Source: Macrocybe gigantea
Lineage: Eukaryota > Basidiomycota > Agaricomycetes > Agaricales > Callistosporiaceae
Direction: 5' to 3'
Assembly: GCA_011319805.1 (NCBI GenBank)
Contig: SJRY01000062.1
Coordinates: forward strand, 124,001 to 188,000
Length of the DNA stretch: 64,000 nucleotides
Under the pieces are notes generated by a model. The model made no database searches and was not told the origin of the DNA. It worked only from the letters and a program-made list of their open reading frames with translations. The translations under genes were made by a program, and so were the position numbers. Positions 24,061-36,563 of the stretch are shown here, piece by piece. The stretch's first letter is position 1. Each line of letters begins with the position of its first letter.

Positions 24061-25140
24061 AGGGCTCCAGTAGCCTAGTGGTTATCATCACCACCAAAGA
24101 CTGGAGAGGTGGCTGTGCACCACCGGAAGGGTTAGGGTTCGATTCCTCTCATCCTCAGTACCCATAAAGCTGGGAAAGGCATGTGACCTGTCAGAGGCTA
24201 CTATCATATGCTTGGTTCACACGGGTCAGGTGATGCTAACACCATGGGAAAGATTAGTTGCATTGATCACCTGGCCTGGGTGTGGTGCCTGAATTGATAA
24301 CTCAGGACCCGGGTTCAAGGAGTCACGTGACATTTATAGGATGGCACATGATCCAGGTAGGAGTGATCGATCATACCCCAAAGTGGCACATTAGACCTTG
24401 AGTCTGGTGTCCTGTGCCTGAAATGGTCATGCGATATCATGTGATCAAGTAGGGAGCGAAAGCATAGGGGGCAGTAAGCAGGGTAGAATATAGACAGAAC
24501 AAGCTGAATGTCTGGGTGATTCCAGGCCAGGCCATCCCCCACTACAGACAGTCATGGTCCAGTATCACCGGAGCCATCCATTGACATAAAGTGGTTGTTA
24601 GTCCCAGTAGTATGACACCTATGATGTACCTGCAAAGTGGGCCACTCCTTACGGACTGGGTCCATGGACACTCAGAGACTCCAGGGAAGGGTGTGGGAAA
24701 TGAGTCGAGTCCTGGGTTCCTCAGAACTAAATGGGGAGGGCTCCTGGTATCAGAAACCAATCTCTGGCTCCTTCAGGAGAGCACAACCAGGGCTGGCTGG
24801 TGGCAAGGCAGAGACTGGGGACAAGTGGGGATCCACATTGATGACAAAGCAAACCACTTGCTTTGGAACAGAAAATAGTAGTAAGCAAGGCTCTCTGTAA
24901 ACTCCTTGCTAAAGAGCGAGCCGTGGCAGGCTGGGACAGTCTCCTACAACCTGGCCGGAGTGGTGCTAACAAACTCCTCTATCGGTTCATGGACTGATGA
25001 GGTCCATTAGGTCTGAGTTGACTCGGGGATGCACTGTAATGGTGGGCTCCCCCTCGCAAGAGCGGGCGAAGCACAGGGCTCTGCTATATGCAGGGCTCTG
25101 AATCTCATAAATTGTTGATTTAAAAAAAAAAAAAAAAAAA
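24061..25140 (+). mobile_element. tRNA-headed retroposon, family 2, copy 2 (1.08 kb)
   Basis: The tRNA-like head has TAGCCTAGTGG and GGTTCGATTCC boxes. The body matches 10843-11931, and the tail is AAATTGTTGATTT plus A run. The target duplication in the LINE F 3' UTR is CCCTTGTGTATTTA (24047-24060) and CCCTTGTATATTTA (25141-25154), one mismatch. The LINE tail continues after it to its own A run at 25199-25214. Confidence 0.9.
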
Positions 25141-25214
25141 CCCTTGTATATTTACAAGCAGACTGCCATCGAGCACCACTATATAAATAATAACAGAATT
25201 AAAAAAAAAAAAAC

Positions 25215-26271
25215 CGCCCTCAAAGACTGGATTTTGAAGGTTGGCTCATTCTCTGTCTCTATTCTGGTGGGATATCAATATGCTATTGCTGCAGGCATTG
25301 CGACTTTAGTCAGCAGTACTGGCAATGTCAACATGTTCTCCATCTCTATGCTTGACGGACCTCAGCACTACCTTGGAATGTGTTTGCATGAAATCGTCAA
25401 AGTGCACCTCCCTTCTCATAGGAAGGCAACTCGTTTCACTGACCCCGCCCTTCATAACTCCCTTTCTGGTACTGTATGCCTAGAAGACTCCTGATCAAAC
25501 CAGGGTGCTCGCCCTCCGAGACTGCTTTGGAATCTGAACCACTCTCCTTCTCCTCAGTCATGGTCCTGCTCCCAGACCTCTGGTCATGGACCATCCCCTC
25601 CAGTAAACAGGGCTACTCAGCCTGCTACTGGTAAATGCTCCTATGTGCAAGCACTGGCCCAACTGGCCAATACTCCCACTGAGGCTATCGTAGCCTTGGC
25701 AAAAACCTTTCCACACCTCTCTACTGAAAAGATTGTCTCTTTGCAAAAAAAAGCAACTGGGGAGCCTTCTGGACCATTTAAGAAGAAGGTGAAGTCCACT
25801 TCTTATAGCCCATCCTAACGTAACATCAGAGTAACCTTCACTTTCTCTGCAGACGACATCTCTGTTACCGCCAGAACTCTCCTCTATTCACTTACTGCAT
25901 GATTGTGCAGAAAGACCTGATTTCCCTAACCTGGCTTATCTGGGTGGGGACTTCGATTGTCATTATGAACTCTGGGATGGAGTTCATACCTCGCAGTGTA
26001 CATGAGGAGAGATGCTGTGTAATACAGCCCTCAACGTTGGACTAGAATAGGCAGAGCCATCTAACCATGGCCTGACCTTTATCTCACACAACTTAGAGCT
26101 TCAGCCCTCAGTTATTGATTTGGTATTCACTCCTGTTGATTTGGCTGAGGTGGCACTAGTCATTGTTGACAACTTGAGGCTGACCTTGGACCACTGTCTG
26201 CTATCACTTTTATTAGACATTCCACTGTTGGACCTCTCTAATCTATGCCGGACTCTTTCAAAGGACAGTGT
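25215..26271 (+). mobile_element. LINE copy I, internally deleted
   Basis: 25215-25895 is ORF1 (VGYQYAIAAGIATLVSS, then TEAIVALAKTFPHL and KKVKSTSYSPS). At about 25899 it jumps directly to the endonuclease segment YLGGDFDCHYELWDG and the following linker, so roughly 1.5 kb has been deleted. This copy keeps the tryptophan codon TGG after HYEL that copies A and C have turned into stops. It ends abruptly at copy J. Confidence 0.75.
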
Positions 26272-27172
26272 CATCAATTTATATAGTAGTGCTCAATGGC
26301 AGTCTACTTGTAAATACACAGAGGTACCTACAATAAATACAACTAGTCCGACTAAAACCAGACTGAGGAGATATACATAGAGGGCGCACTAACCCTGTTC
26401 TCTCGTGCCCGTGCCCGTGCCACTTAGGCTCGCGCTCATGCTAACTTGCCCATTTGGCCTGCATCCCCCAGCTCCTGGGAGCCAGATGTGGTCAATTCCA
26501 TATAAGGGGTCCAGAAGGGCCCATAATGAATAAGCATCACAGAGTCTGTGAATCGCAATGAAGCTTGGTGTTTGCTTTCATCAAACACCCCACTGGATCG
26601 ATGCTCTAGGTCCTCCAGCCCAAAGGCTGGCTGCAGTTACTTCCATGCAAAGGCCCCACAAGAAGCCATAACCGAGAGAGTCTCCCACTCCGGATCTGGG
26701 ATAAAAGCACCTGCCACTTTATTCGACGTTAGGTACTTAATGAACCAGGACCACACCTAGGCATCATACTAGCATTCAGTTGGTCTGTCCCAGTTATGGC
26801 ACAGAGTCATAATATGGATGGAGTCTTTAGGCCCACGTCTATAAGAGCATTCATCACTCTCAGCAAAATTAAACCATGTTCGATATGCATTGATTAGTGC
26901 GTGTCCGCATGCAATGCGACAGCAATGAGTGAACAGCTTGTTGCCCGTCATCAACTTCATGAAGCCTGTTCTCTTGTAGAGGGGGCATTCATAGGACTCT
27001 GGCTTTCCCACATCATGAAACTGAAATGTGGACGTGCTAATGTATTTCTTGATTCCAGCATCATAGAACCAAGAGGTATGCATGTCATCATCCGCCTCCT
27101 TCTGCATCCGTGGTGTGCATGGTAAGCCTTGACAGAGTCTTCATCCCTGCCCAGGAGCTTATGGATCTCAAG
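26272..27172 (-). mobile_element. LINE copy J, 3' fragment, minus strand
   Basis: Minus-strand 3' UTR and C-terminal region (zinc motif and PESYECPLYKRTGFMKLMTG at about 27000-26940), followed after a deletion at about 27117 by an upstream RNase H-side segment. It has no T run at its left end, so the tail was lost when it was joined to copy I. Confidence 0.7.
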
Positions 27173-27374
27173 GGGACCAATATCTCTTTCTGCAATGCCT
27201 ACTTATAAATATCTATAAACAACACTCATACATCGCATCCATCATTCTACAGCGTCAACAGTTGAGCCAATCGTTGATCAAATTGCATATCCAGATTCTA
27301 TTATTCTTGAGCACTCCTCATTTCTGAAATCACGAAAATCAGCTGAAAATCGCCCAGTTTATTGGAGTTTTTCT

Positions 27375-28249
27375 ATGAGCGAGGACCCGCTCAACATCGT
27401 CAGCAGCAGTGGCCCCCCCACCACTCAATGAAAGATGACTCAGTTCGCTGACCCTCATACCTCTCCTTCTGGTACCATACATCCAGAAGACTCTTGATCA
27501 AACATGGGCACCCGCCCTCCGAGATTGCCTCAGAATCTGAATGTCTGATGATGAAGGTGGCATTACCCAAGGACCTCGGCATTTTGTGAGAGGCCGCCCT
27601 CTGGTGTGCTCCGGTTGGATCTACCATTGAGCTCGCTATTCCTATGAGCATTTCCTATGTAAAACTGCTTGACATACCATACTTCAATGCTGATGGTAGT
27701 GTTATCACTATTCAGCAAGCCTATGAGATCCTCCGAGACTCTTCGTTCTCAGATCTCATCACTCTCATTGGAGTTCCGCACGTCATGCGCAACTCCAAGA
27801 ATTCTGATACTGTGACCATTTGGTTCAATATTGAGGACACATCAACTGGCCAGAACGTCAAGGTTCTGGACAATTAGGCGATGAAAGAGTGGTGTGGAAC
27901 TGGCAATGCCAGTTCCACGCCGCTCTTTCATCATCAGGAGTTCCTCTCTGCGAACGGTGTTGGTGCTGGGGACACTCTGCTTTGAAGTGTAACCAGCAAT
28001 CCCTCTGGTGACCAATCTGTGGAGAATTCCACAGAAAGGAACACCACCACATGCTCATGTCTTGCTGCAAGGCAAGACCTAAGGCCAACCCTCCTCGTGA
28101 GGCAACTCTGGCAGGCCAACCCTGTCCACATGCCTCAAAGTGTCTTAGCTGCAGCAAAGACCACTCCACCGATGACCGGAAGTGTACCTTCTGGAAGAAC
28201 CAATTTGATTCCAAATGGATCAAACAATACTATCAGCTAGTACGTAATT
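27375..28249 (+). pseudogene. LINE copy B ORF1, decayed
   Basis: Starts MSEDPLNIVSSSG. It suffers a large deletion straight after, then reads IPMSISYVKLLDIPYFNADG (27645-27700) with ILRDSSFSDLITLIGVPHV, and ends in the knuckle region CPHASKCLSCSKDHST (28120-28170) and WIKQYYQLV. It is not translatable as one frame. In copy C the same region is longer and contains an additional proline/arginine-rich linker. Confidence 0.75.
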
Positions 28250-28313
28250 GAACACGATCAAGTCCCAAACATTCTAATGCCTCCCTGCAGCATAATGCAG
28301 AGGCCAATGCATC

Positions 28314-30660
28314 ATGAGTGACACCTCCAGTAGATCAGCCCTGGCTGTTGTCCCTGGATCAGGCCGGCGCTCACTGATTTCTTCGTTTCATATTTTCTCT
28401 CAAAATATAAATAGGAAATATGTACATATGGATGCTCTCCTCTCCACCTTGGGAGAGGATTATGATATTCTGTTTTCCAAGAGCCCACTTGGAACTGTTG
28501 AGACAAGCCCTGTCAGCACACAGCACTGACGGCGAGCCAGTAATTGGAGGTCCCAGTCATGCCAACTGGACTTGTATCATCTGCCACTCATCATACGAAG
28601 ATCCTCCTCATGTGATAGCTTATGTTCACAACTGCTTACATCAGTTGCATCCCTCCCTGAGATGCGATCTCATCGATAGTCACAACCTGATGATTATCAG
28701 CTTCTCCACTCTGAGAGAGCCTCTGTTTCTCGCAAATGCCTACTCTGATGTAGACGGAAGCACTATTCATCTGCTGCATGATTGTGCACAATACCTCTGC
28801 CCCAGGACCTGACCATCTGTCCTGGGGCCATGTCAAGCAGCTTGTGAAATTTCCTCACTTAGCTGATTTCGTCCTGAACATCGCTAATGCATATCTGGAA
28901 CTGGGTCATTGGCCTTCTTACTTCAAGCAGAGTCTGTCGGTGATCATCTCGAAACCTGGCAAACTTGCATATGATACCCCAAAGGCATTTCGTCCGATTG
29001 CACTTTTGAATACTCTCAGCAAGCTAGTCGAGAAAATGCTAGCACAATGTATGCAATACGAAGCAATCAAATTTGCTGTCTTCGACCTGAAGCAGTTCAG
29101 CAGCATCCGGCAGAATTCTATAGAGGATGCTGGTGTCTTCTTAACCCACATTATCCAGCAAGGCTGGCTAAAAAGTCTCAAGATGAGCATCATCGCATTT
29201 GATGTAGCTCAATATTTTCCTTTACTCAACCATTGCATGTTGGTGAGGATATTGCATCATGGAGGCTTTGCATGTCAAGTGTCAATGTTCTTCGAATCTT
29301 ACCTCGTTGGGCGTAAAACTTTGTATGCCTGGCGCAGTGCCGTCTCGCCTGAGTTTGATGCTAATGTTGGTATTGGCCAAGGCTCAGCTTTATCCTCCAT
29401 ACTGTCAGCCTTGTCTTTGGCACCAGTACTGAAAATATACCAGAAGATTGGTGATATGCTGACCATCATGTCATTTGTGGATGATGGGCTTATCATTGCT
29501 CAGTCCAAGTCCATTCTGGACAATGTTTCGAAGCTCCAGAGGGCATATGCTTCGGTGCACAACCTTGTCACGGACTTCGGTCTTGTTATCAAATACAACA
29601 AAACTGAACTGCAGCACTTCTCATGCAATAGTAAGGATCCCTGCCCTTCTATTGATTTGGGTTTTGCCCCTTTCACAAGTAATACTCCACTGCGACCCAA
29701 GGATGTCTGGAGATATCTTGGGTTCTTTTTGGATGTGCGCCTATCCTTTAGGGAACACGTCCATTTTTATGCAATGAAGGCACTGACTACTGCCAGGGCA
29801 TTTCAGATGTTGGGCAATTCTGTTCGGGCTTATCCCCCTAGCAGAAGCGCATCCTCTACCTGTTGTGCGCACGTCCTATCGCAACGTATGGCTGTTTGCT
29901 ATGGAACTTCAATGGCATGCATAATGTTGCACTGTTGAAGCAGTTATGCCAGATGCAGCGTAAAGCTTGCATCTGGATCAATGGTCAGTTTCATACCACT
30001 CCAGAGAGTGCAGCTGAAACAATGGCCTGTGTCGAGCCAATCGCCTGGTTCATCAAGCATTCAAAAGTCAGGTCCTCTACCTGTCTTGCTAATTCCAACC
30101 TGAGGCATGCCCTCAGGTCTTTAACTACCCGCCACAGGAGGGGGGTGATCCCTCAAAGTCAAAGAATTTGGCTTCTCTATCGAGGCAGCACAGCATGCTC
30201 AAGTCCCCTCTCAAGGACTTGGTGGACTGAGTAGTGATGGTGCCGTGCCCACGAAAGCAGATACACTCAGACAGTCAGTGTATTCGGCCTGGGTTTACCG
30301 AGGCAATACACTTGTGTTTGAAACTTGTCAGCCTGTCGGCAAAGCGATAAGCGATGATTCCGAGCTTATTGGATTGTGTACATCAATCCAAAAGGCCATC
30401 GCGCAGGATGGAGCTACATCCATCATGAACGTCTGAAAGTCGGGTCCTCTGCTTGTCTGGTGAATTCCAACCTGAGGCATGCCCTCAGGTCTTTAACTAC
30501 CCCGCCACAGGAGGGGGGTGATCCCTCAAAGTCAAAGAATTTGGCTTCTCTATTGGACAGGCAGCACAGCATGCTCAAGTCCCCTCTCAAGGACTTGGTG
30601 GACCTTAAACCACCAAACTTTTTATCCATGGACTATTTCGCAGATGCGAATAATCTAGGC
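28314..30660 (+). pseudogene. LINE copy B ORF2, decayed but with a long open RT
   Basis: Endonuclease start MSDTSSRSALAVV at 28314, frameshifted at about 28475. After the EN-RT deletion, an open stretch of 386 codons (28778-29938) covers the fingers, palm and thumb. It includes GSALSSILSALSLAP and the catalytic FVDDG (~29475), LRPKDVWRYLGFFLD and ALTTARAFQMLGNSVR. A 1-nt loss at about 29837 breaks the frame relative to copy C. RNase H is partly deleted. Of the plus-strand copies this is the best preserved RT. Confidence 0.85.
29107..30427 (+). repeat. Inverted repeat arm 1 (LINE B RT region)
   Basis: Pairs with 31797-33120 in opposite orientation. By eye the arms agree almost base for base and even share the same lesions: the GGTGGACTGAGTAG deletion junction and a missing TTGGACAG-like segment. 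Only single-base differences in homopolymers were noticed. Flanking LINE text diverges normally outside the arms. Confidence 0.85.
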
Positions 30661-30999
30661 AGGTGACTCGTTGATGAATTCAGCAGTCACTTTGAGATCC
30701 TTTTTTTTTTTTTTTTTTTAAATCAACAACTTATAAAGTGGTGCTCGATGGCAGTCCACTTATATACGAGGGTACCTATGATAAATACAACTAGTCCGAC
30801 TCAAACCAGACTGAGGAGATATACATAGAGGGTGCACTAACCCTGTTCTCTCGTGCCTGTGCCCGTACCACTTAGGCACGTGCTCATGCTGACTCACCCA
30901 CTCGGCCTGCATCCCCCAGCTCCTAGGAGCCAGATGTGGTCAATTCCATGCAAAGGGTCCAAAAGAACCCATAACGAACAAGTGTCGTAGAGTCTGTGA

Positions 31000-33900
31000 A
31001 TCACAATGAAGCTTGGTGTTTGCTTTCGTCAAATACCCTACTGAATTGATGCTTAAGGTCCCCCAATCTGAAGGTTGGCTGCGGTTACTTCCACGCAAAG
31101 GCTCCGCAAGGAGCCATAACCCTAAGTATCCCCTGCTGCGAACCCACCCCCCGGATCCAGGATAAAAGCACCCGCCACCTTGTTTGACATTAGGTACTTA
31201 ACAAACCAGGAATGCACAAAGGTGTCATACTGGCATTCAGTTGGTCTATCCCAGTTACAGCACAGAGTCATGATGTGGATAGAGTCTGCAAGAGCATTCA
31301 TTGCTCTCAACAAAGTTGAACTGTGCTCAATATGCATTGATCGGCACGTGTCCGCAGGTGATGCGACAGCATCAAGCAAATAGCTCATTGCCTGTCACCA
31401 ACTTCATGAAGCCCATTCTTTTATGAAGCGGGCGCTCGTAGGATTCAGGCTTTCCTGCATTGTGGAATCAAAACGTGGAAGCGCCAATAAATTTCTTGAT
31501 TCCAGAGTCATGGAACCAGGAGGCATGCATGTCATCATCCACCTCCTTCCGGAGTGCCTCTGTGGTGTAAAAGGGACAAAGTCCCTGAGGGATGTCGAGG
31601 CCACACACTGACTCGTGCACTTCGACTTGAACAGCCCACTTCCAAGAGGAAGGGATGTGCCAGAATATAATCTGGTGCAGCTCAGATTGGGTGAACCAAG
31701 CATGCAATGAAGTGCACAGTGCAATAGAATGCGACTGCACAGAGTGGGGATCGCAATCGATGATGCGATTGATTGCATTCATCGAGTCGAGGAAGCACAT
31801 GATGGATGTAGCTCCATCCTGCGCGATGGCCTTTTGGATTGATGTACACAATCCAATAAGCTCGGAATCATCGCTTATCGCTTTGCCGACAGGCTGACAA
31901 GTTTCAAACACAAGTGTATTGCCTCGGTAAACCCAGGCCGAATACACTGACTGTCTGAGTGTATCTGCTTTCGTGGGCACGGCACCATCACTACTCAGTC
32001 CACCAAGTCCTTGAGAGGGGACTTGAGCATGCTGTGCTGCCTCGATAGAGAAGCCAAATTCTTTGACTTTGAGGGATCACCCCCCTCCTGTGGCGGGGTA
32101 GTTAAAGACCTGAGGGCATGCCTCAGGTTGGAATTAGCAAGACAGGTAGAGGACCTGACTTTTGAATGCTTGATGAACCAGGCGATTGGCTCGACACAGG
32201 CCATTGTTTCAGCTGCACTCTCTGGAGTGGTATGAAACTGACCATTGATCCAGATGCAAGCTTTACGCTGCATCTGGCATAACTGCTTCAACAGTGCAAC
32301 ATTATGCATGCCATTGAAGTTCCATAGCAAACAGCCATACGTTGCGATAGGACGTGCGCACAACAGGTAGAGGATGCGCTTCTGCTAGGGGGATAAGCCC
32401 CGAACAGAATTGCCCAACATCTGAAATGCCCTGGCAGTAGTCAGTGCCTTCATTGCATAAAAATGGACGTGTTCCCTAAAGGATAGGCGCACATCCAAAA
32501 AGAACCCAAGATATCTCCAGACATCCTTGGGTCGCAGTGGAGTATTACTTGTGAAAGGGGCAAAACCCAAATCAATAGAAGGGCAGGGATCCTTACTATT
32601 GCATGAGAAGTGCTGCAGTTCAGTTTTGTTGTATTTGATAACAAGACCGAAGTCCGTGACAAGGTTGTGCACCGAAGCATATGCCCTCTGGAGCTTCGAA
32701 ACATTGTCCAGAATGGACTTGGACTGAGCAATGATAAGCCCATCATCCACAAATGACATGATGGTCAGCATATCACCAATCTTCTGGTATATTTTCAGTA
32801 CTGGTGCCAAAGACAAGGCTGACAGTATGGAGGATAAAGCTGAGCCTTGGCCAATACCAACATTAGCATCAAACTCAGGCGAGACGGCACTGCGCCAGGC
32901 ATACAAAGTTTTACGCCCAACGAGGTAAGATTCGAAGAACATTGACACTTGACATGCAAAGCCTCCATGATGCAATATCCTCACCAACATGCAATGGTTG
33001 AGTAAAGGAAAATATTGAGCTACATCAAATGCGATGATGCTCATCTTGAGACTTTTTAGCCAGCCTTGCTGGATAATGTGGGTTAAGAAGACACCAGCAT
33101 CCTCTATAGAATTCTGCCGGATGCCGCTGAACTGCTTCAGGTCAAAGACAGCAAATTTAGTCGCTTCATATTGCATATGCCGTGCCAGCATTTTCTCGAC
33201 GAGTTTGCCAAGAGTGTTCAAAAGCTTGTGACAATTGGGTGAAAGGCCTTTGGGGTATCGTATGCGGGTTTGCTGGATTTCAGAATGATCTGGTACCAAC
33301 AGACTCTGCTTGAAGTAAGAGGGCCAATGACCCAGTTCCAAACATGCATTAGCAATGTTCAGGATGAAATCAGCCAAGTGAGGGAATTTCACAAGCTGCT
33401 TAACATGGCTCCAGGACAGATGGTCGGGTCCTAGGGCAGAGGTATTGCTACACAGCTCTAAGGACTCTTGGAGTTCTGCAGCAGAAAACGGGACCCAGTC
33501 CCGAACTGGATGTGGTTCTAGGTCATCAAGCTTATCTAAATTAACTGGTCAGTCCGATGCAGCATTATAGTATTTATCGAGTGTGTTCTAAAGCAACTCG
33601 ATCGGAAGGTGCGTTTAGCATCTTTAATAGCTAGCTGCCAGATGCGATAGTTACCCTCAGACTGGGTCTGCCTGAAGGTGTCCAAAGTTTTAGAACAATG
33701 CTGGTTCCACCAGCCTTTGCTCTGCTTCAATAGCTTGCACTCCTTGGAATGGAGGTCCCAAGCACAATCAACAGATTTGGAGAGAGTCTGAAGAATGCTC
33801 TCTAAATCATCTGGTGACTCGATTGGCACCAGGTCTATACTGAGCAGATCACCAGCAATGTCGAAGATAAACTCGGGCATGCAGTCCTTTGGAAGAGTCC

Positions 33901-34716
33901 GACATGGATCAGAAAGGTCTAGCAATGGAATATCTAAGCAGAGTGACAACGGACAGTGGTCTGAGGTCAATCTCAGGTCGTCATGAATAACCGGTGCCAT
34001 CCCAGCCATGTCAACAGAGATGAATATCAAATCGATAACCGAGGGCCACAGCTCTGGGTTATGTGAAACGAAGGTCAGGCCATGATTAAATGGCTCTGCC
34101 AATCAAGACCAAGGTCGAGTGCTGCATTACACAACATCTCTCCTTGTGTACACTGCGAGGTATGGACTCTATCCTAGAGTTCATAGTGACAATTGAAATC
34201 CCCTCCCAGATAAGTTAGGTTGGCAAAATCAGATCTTTCTGCACAATCATGCAGCAGATTAATAGTGCTTCTGTCTATATCAGAGTAGGCATTTGCGAGA
34301 AACAGAGGCTCTCCCAGAGTGGAGAAACTGATAATCATCAGGTTGTGACTATCGATGAGATCGCATCTCAGGGAGGGATGCAACTGATGTAAGAAGTTGT
34401 GAACATAAGCTATCACATGAGGAGGATCTTCGTATAATGAGTGGCAGATGATACAAGTCCAGTTGGCGTGACTGGGACCTCCGATTACTGGCTCGCCGTC
34501 AGTGCTGTGTGCTGACAGGGCTTGTCTCAACAGGTTCCAAGTGGGCTCTTGAAAAAACAAGATATCATAGTCCTCTCCAAGAGTGGAGAGGAGAATGTCC
34601 ATATGTACATATTTCCTATTTACATTTTGAGAGAAAATATGAAACGAAGAAATCAGTGAGCGCCCGCCTGATCCAGGGACAACAGCCAGGGCTGATCTAC
34701 TGGAGGTGTCACTCAT
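31000..34716 (-). pseudogene. LINE copy C ORF2 (EN-RT-RNase H-CCHC)
   Basis: Minus-strand ORF2. Endonuclease 34716-34174 is open for 180 codons and reads from MSDTSSRSALAVV through FFQEPTWN to GGDFNCHYEL, followed by a TAG that replaces a tryptophan codon seen intact in copy I. A linker is at 34102-33536. RT (33392-32385, 335 codons) contains GSALSSILSALSLAP and FVDDG. The connection is 32363-31995 and RNase H 31980-31468 (PTKADTLRQSV, DDSELIGL, CFLDSMNAINR). The C-terminal zinc segment near 31290 is partly deleted. Relative to the family there are one tryptophan-to-stop change, deletions at 32045 and 31990, and a few frameshifts. Confidence 0.85.
31797..33120 (-). repeat. Inverted repeat arm 2 (LINE C RT region)
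   Basis: The partner of 29107-30427, separated by a spacer of about 1.37 kb. See that entry for shared lesions. The arms would form a long hairpin. Confidence 0.85.
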
Positions 34717-34778
34717 GATGCATTGGCCTCTGCATTATGCTGCAGGGAGGCATTAGAATGTTTGGGACTTGATCGTGT

Positions 34779-36563
34779 TCAATTATATACTAGCTGATAG
34801 TATTGTTTGATCCATTTGGAATCAAATTGGTTCTTCCAGAAGGCACACTTCCGGTCATCGGTGGAGTGGTCTTTGCTGCAGCTAAGACACTTCGAGGCAT
34901 GTGGACAGGGTTGGCCTGCCAGAGTTGCCTCATAAGGAGGGTTGGCCTTAGGTCTTACCTTGCAGCAAGATGCAAGTGTGCAGTGGTGCTCCTTTCTATG
35001 GGATTTCCCACAGATTGGGCATCGGAGGAACTGCTGGTTACACTTCAAAGCAGAGTGTCCCCAGCGCCAACAACATTCACAGAGAGGAACTTCTGGTGAT
35101 GAAAGAATGGTTCACAACCAGCATCACCAATTCCAGACCATAACCGTGCAATTATCCAGAGCCTTAACATTCTGGCCAGTTGACATGTCCTCGATATTGA
35201 ACCAAACAGTCACAGTATTGGAATTCTTAGAGTTGCGCATGACATGCAGAACTCCAACGAGAGTGATGAGATCCAAAAATGAAGAGTCTCAGAGGATCTC
35301 GTAGGATTGCCGGGCAGTGATAACATTTCCGTCGGCATTGAAATATGGTACATCAAGCAGTGTCACATAGGAAACGCTCATAGGAATAGCGAGCTTGATG
35401 CTAGATCCTGCCAGAGCACATTGGAGAGCAGCTTCATGCAAAATGCTGAGGTCCTTAGGTCATGCCACCTTCATTATCAAGCAAGAGAATGAGGAGGCTG
35501 AATGATCCTAGATGGATTCGCATCAGATCCAGGATTTATCAGCAGTCAGCCCTCAATTGAAGGCTGAGAAAAGAGCTCCAGCAGCAACAGAAACATTGTC
35601 CACAGGGAAAGTGAAGGTCATCCTGATATTATGTTCAGATGGGCCATGAGAGGTGGACTTCGCCTTCTTCTTGGGCAGTCTAGAAGACTCCCCGGTCGCT
35701 TCCTTTTGCAAGGAGATGATCTTCTCCATGGGGAGGTATGGGAAGGTCTTTGCCAAAGCTACGATAGCCTCAGCAGGAGTATTGGCCAGTTGGGCCAGTG
35801 CTTGCATGTAAGAGCACTTGCCAGCAGTGGAGCGAGTAGTCCTATTGACAGGAGGGGGTGGTCGATGACCCAGAGTTTGGGAGCGGGACCGTGGTTGCAG
35901 TGGAGGGGGGCGATTCAGATTCCGAGGTGGTCTTGGAGGACAAGCACCCATGTTCAATCAAGAGTCTTCTGGACATACAGTACCAGAAGGTGAGGTGTGA
36001 GGGTCAGCGAACTGAGTCGCCTTTCCATGAGAGGGGAGGTGAGCATTGACAATTTCCTGCAAACACTGTCCAAGGGAGTGCTAAGGCCTGTCTAGCATAG
36101 AGACGGCGAACATGTTGATATCGCTGGCACTGCTGACCAGAGTCACAATGCCCTCGGTGATGGCATATTGATATCCCACTGGGATGGAGACAGAAGATGA
36201 GCCGACCTTCAGAATCCAAGCCTTGAAGGTGGCGAGAGATTCGGCTGCAGCCTTAGCTTCACTGTGAAGGAACCGGTCCCCTTCAGAGAAGATCACGATA
36301 CCAATACTATTGTCATTGTATGCTGCCTTGGTGGACAGAATCAATGGAGAGGGGGGGGCAGAGGGTCCGGTAGGCCCTCCGGCATTAGAAGTGTTGGTGT
36401 TGTCAGTGTTCATGAGACCGTCGCCACCTTGGAAAAGGAGGCTCTCATTTCTTGGAGGAGGCAGAGCAGGAGACCGGGATGGGCCAGCAGAGGGCTGTCC
36501 AGGGTGCGGGTTGAGCAGTGCATGACCGCCACTGCTGACAATATTGAGCGAGTTGTCGCTCAT
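34779..36563 (-). pseudogene. LINE copy C ORF1 (gag-like, three zinc knuckles)
   Basis: Starts MSDNSLNIVSSGGHALLNP. The first 160 codons (36563-36081) are open, and a frameshift or stop follows near 36081. A proline/arginine-rich block with VNRTTRSTAGKCSYMQALAQ and KKKAKSTSHGPSEHN reads at 35957-35553. The end (about 35090-34779) has three knuckles: CECCWRWGHSALKC (C-X2-C-X4-H-X4-C), CPICGKSHRKEHHC and CLSCSKDHSTDDRKC. It is the presumed RNA-binding partner of ORF2. The call rests on the knuckles and on position upstream of EN. Confidence 0.8.

Larger units (their letters stand above)
19316..25214 (+). mobile_element. LINE copy F, plus strand, with three nested retroposons
   Basis: The pieces are 19316-19778 (RT connection), 21009-21267 (RNase H), 22910-24060 (RNase H to 3' UTR) and 25141-25214 (tail and A run). 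All three breaks are tRNA-headed retroposons with target duplications. At about 22921 the LINE text steps back roughly 90 bp and repeats the DSELIGL region. Copy F is therefore itself a mosaic of two LINE copies. The coding text is decayed, but the CFLDSMNA and zinc-motif regions are recognisable. Confidence 0.8.
27183..30700 (+). mobile_element. LINE copy B, plus strand, with 5' end and internal deletions
   Basis: Starts with the family 5' end (CTCTTTCTGCAATGCC, also at the 5' ends of C and G). It carries a decayed ORF1, an inter-ORF segment and ORF2. ORF2 has a deletion from EN into RT at about 28790, a deletion at 30230 (GGTGGAC joined to TGAGTAGTGATGG) and a backward jump at 30427. It is cut off at 30700 by the T run of copy C. 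The segment 29107-30427 is nearly identical, inverted, to copy C. Confidence 0.8.

Noticed and set aside
29107..33120. Inverted repeat as a twin-priming product of LINE insertion
   Set aside because: Twin priming inverts the 5' part of one copy without duplicating it; here the same segment is present in both orientations.
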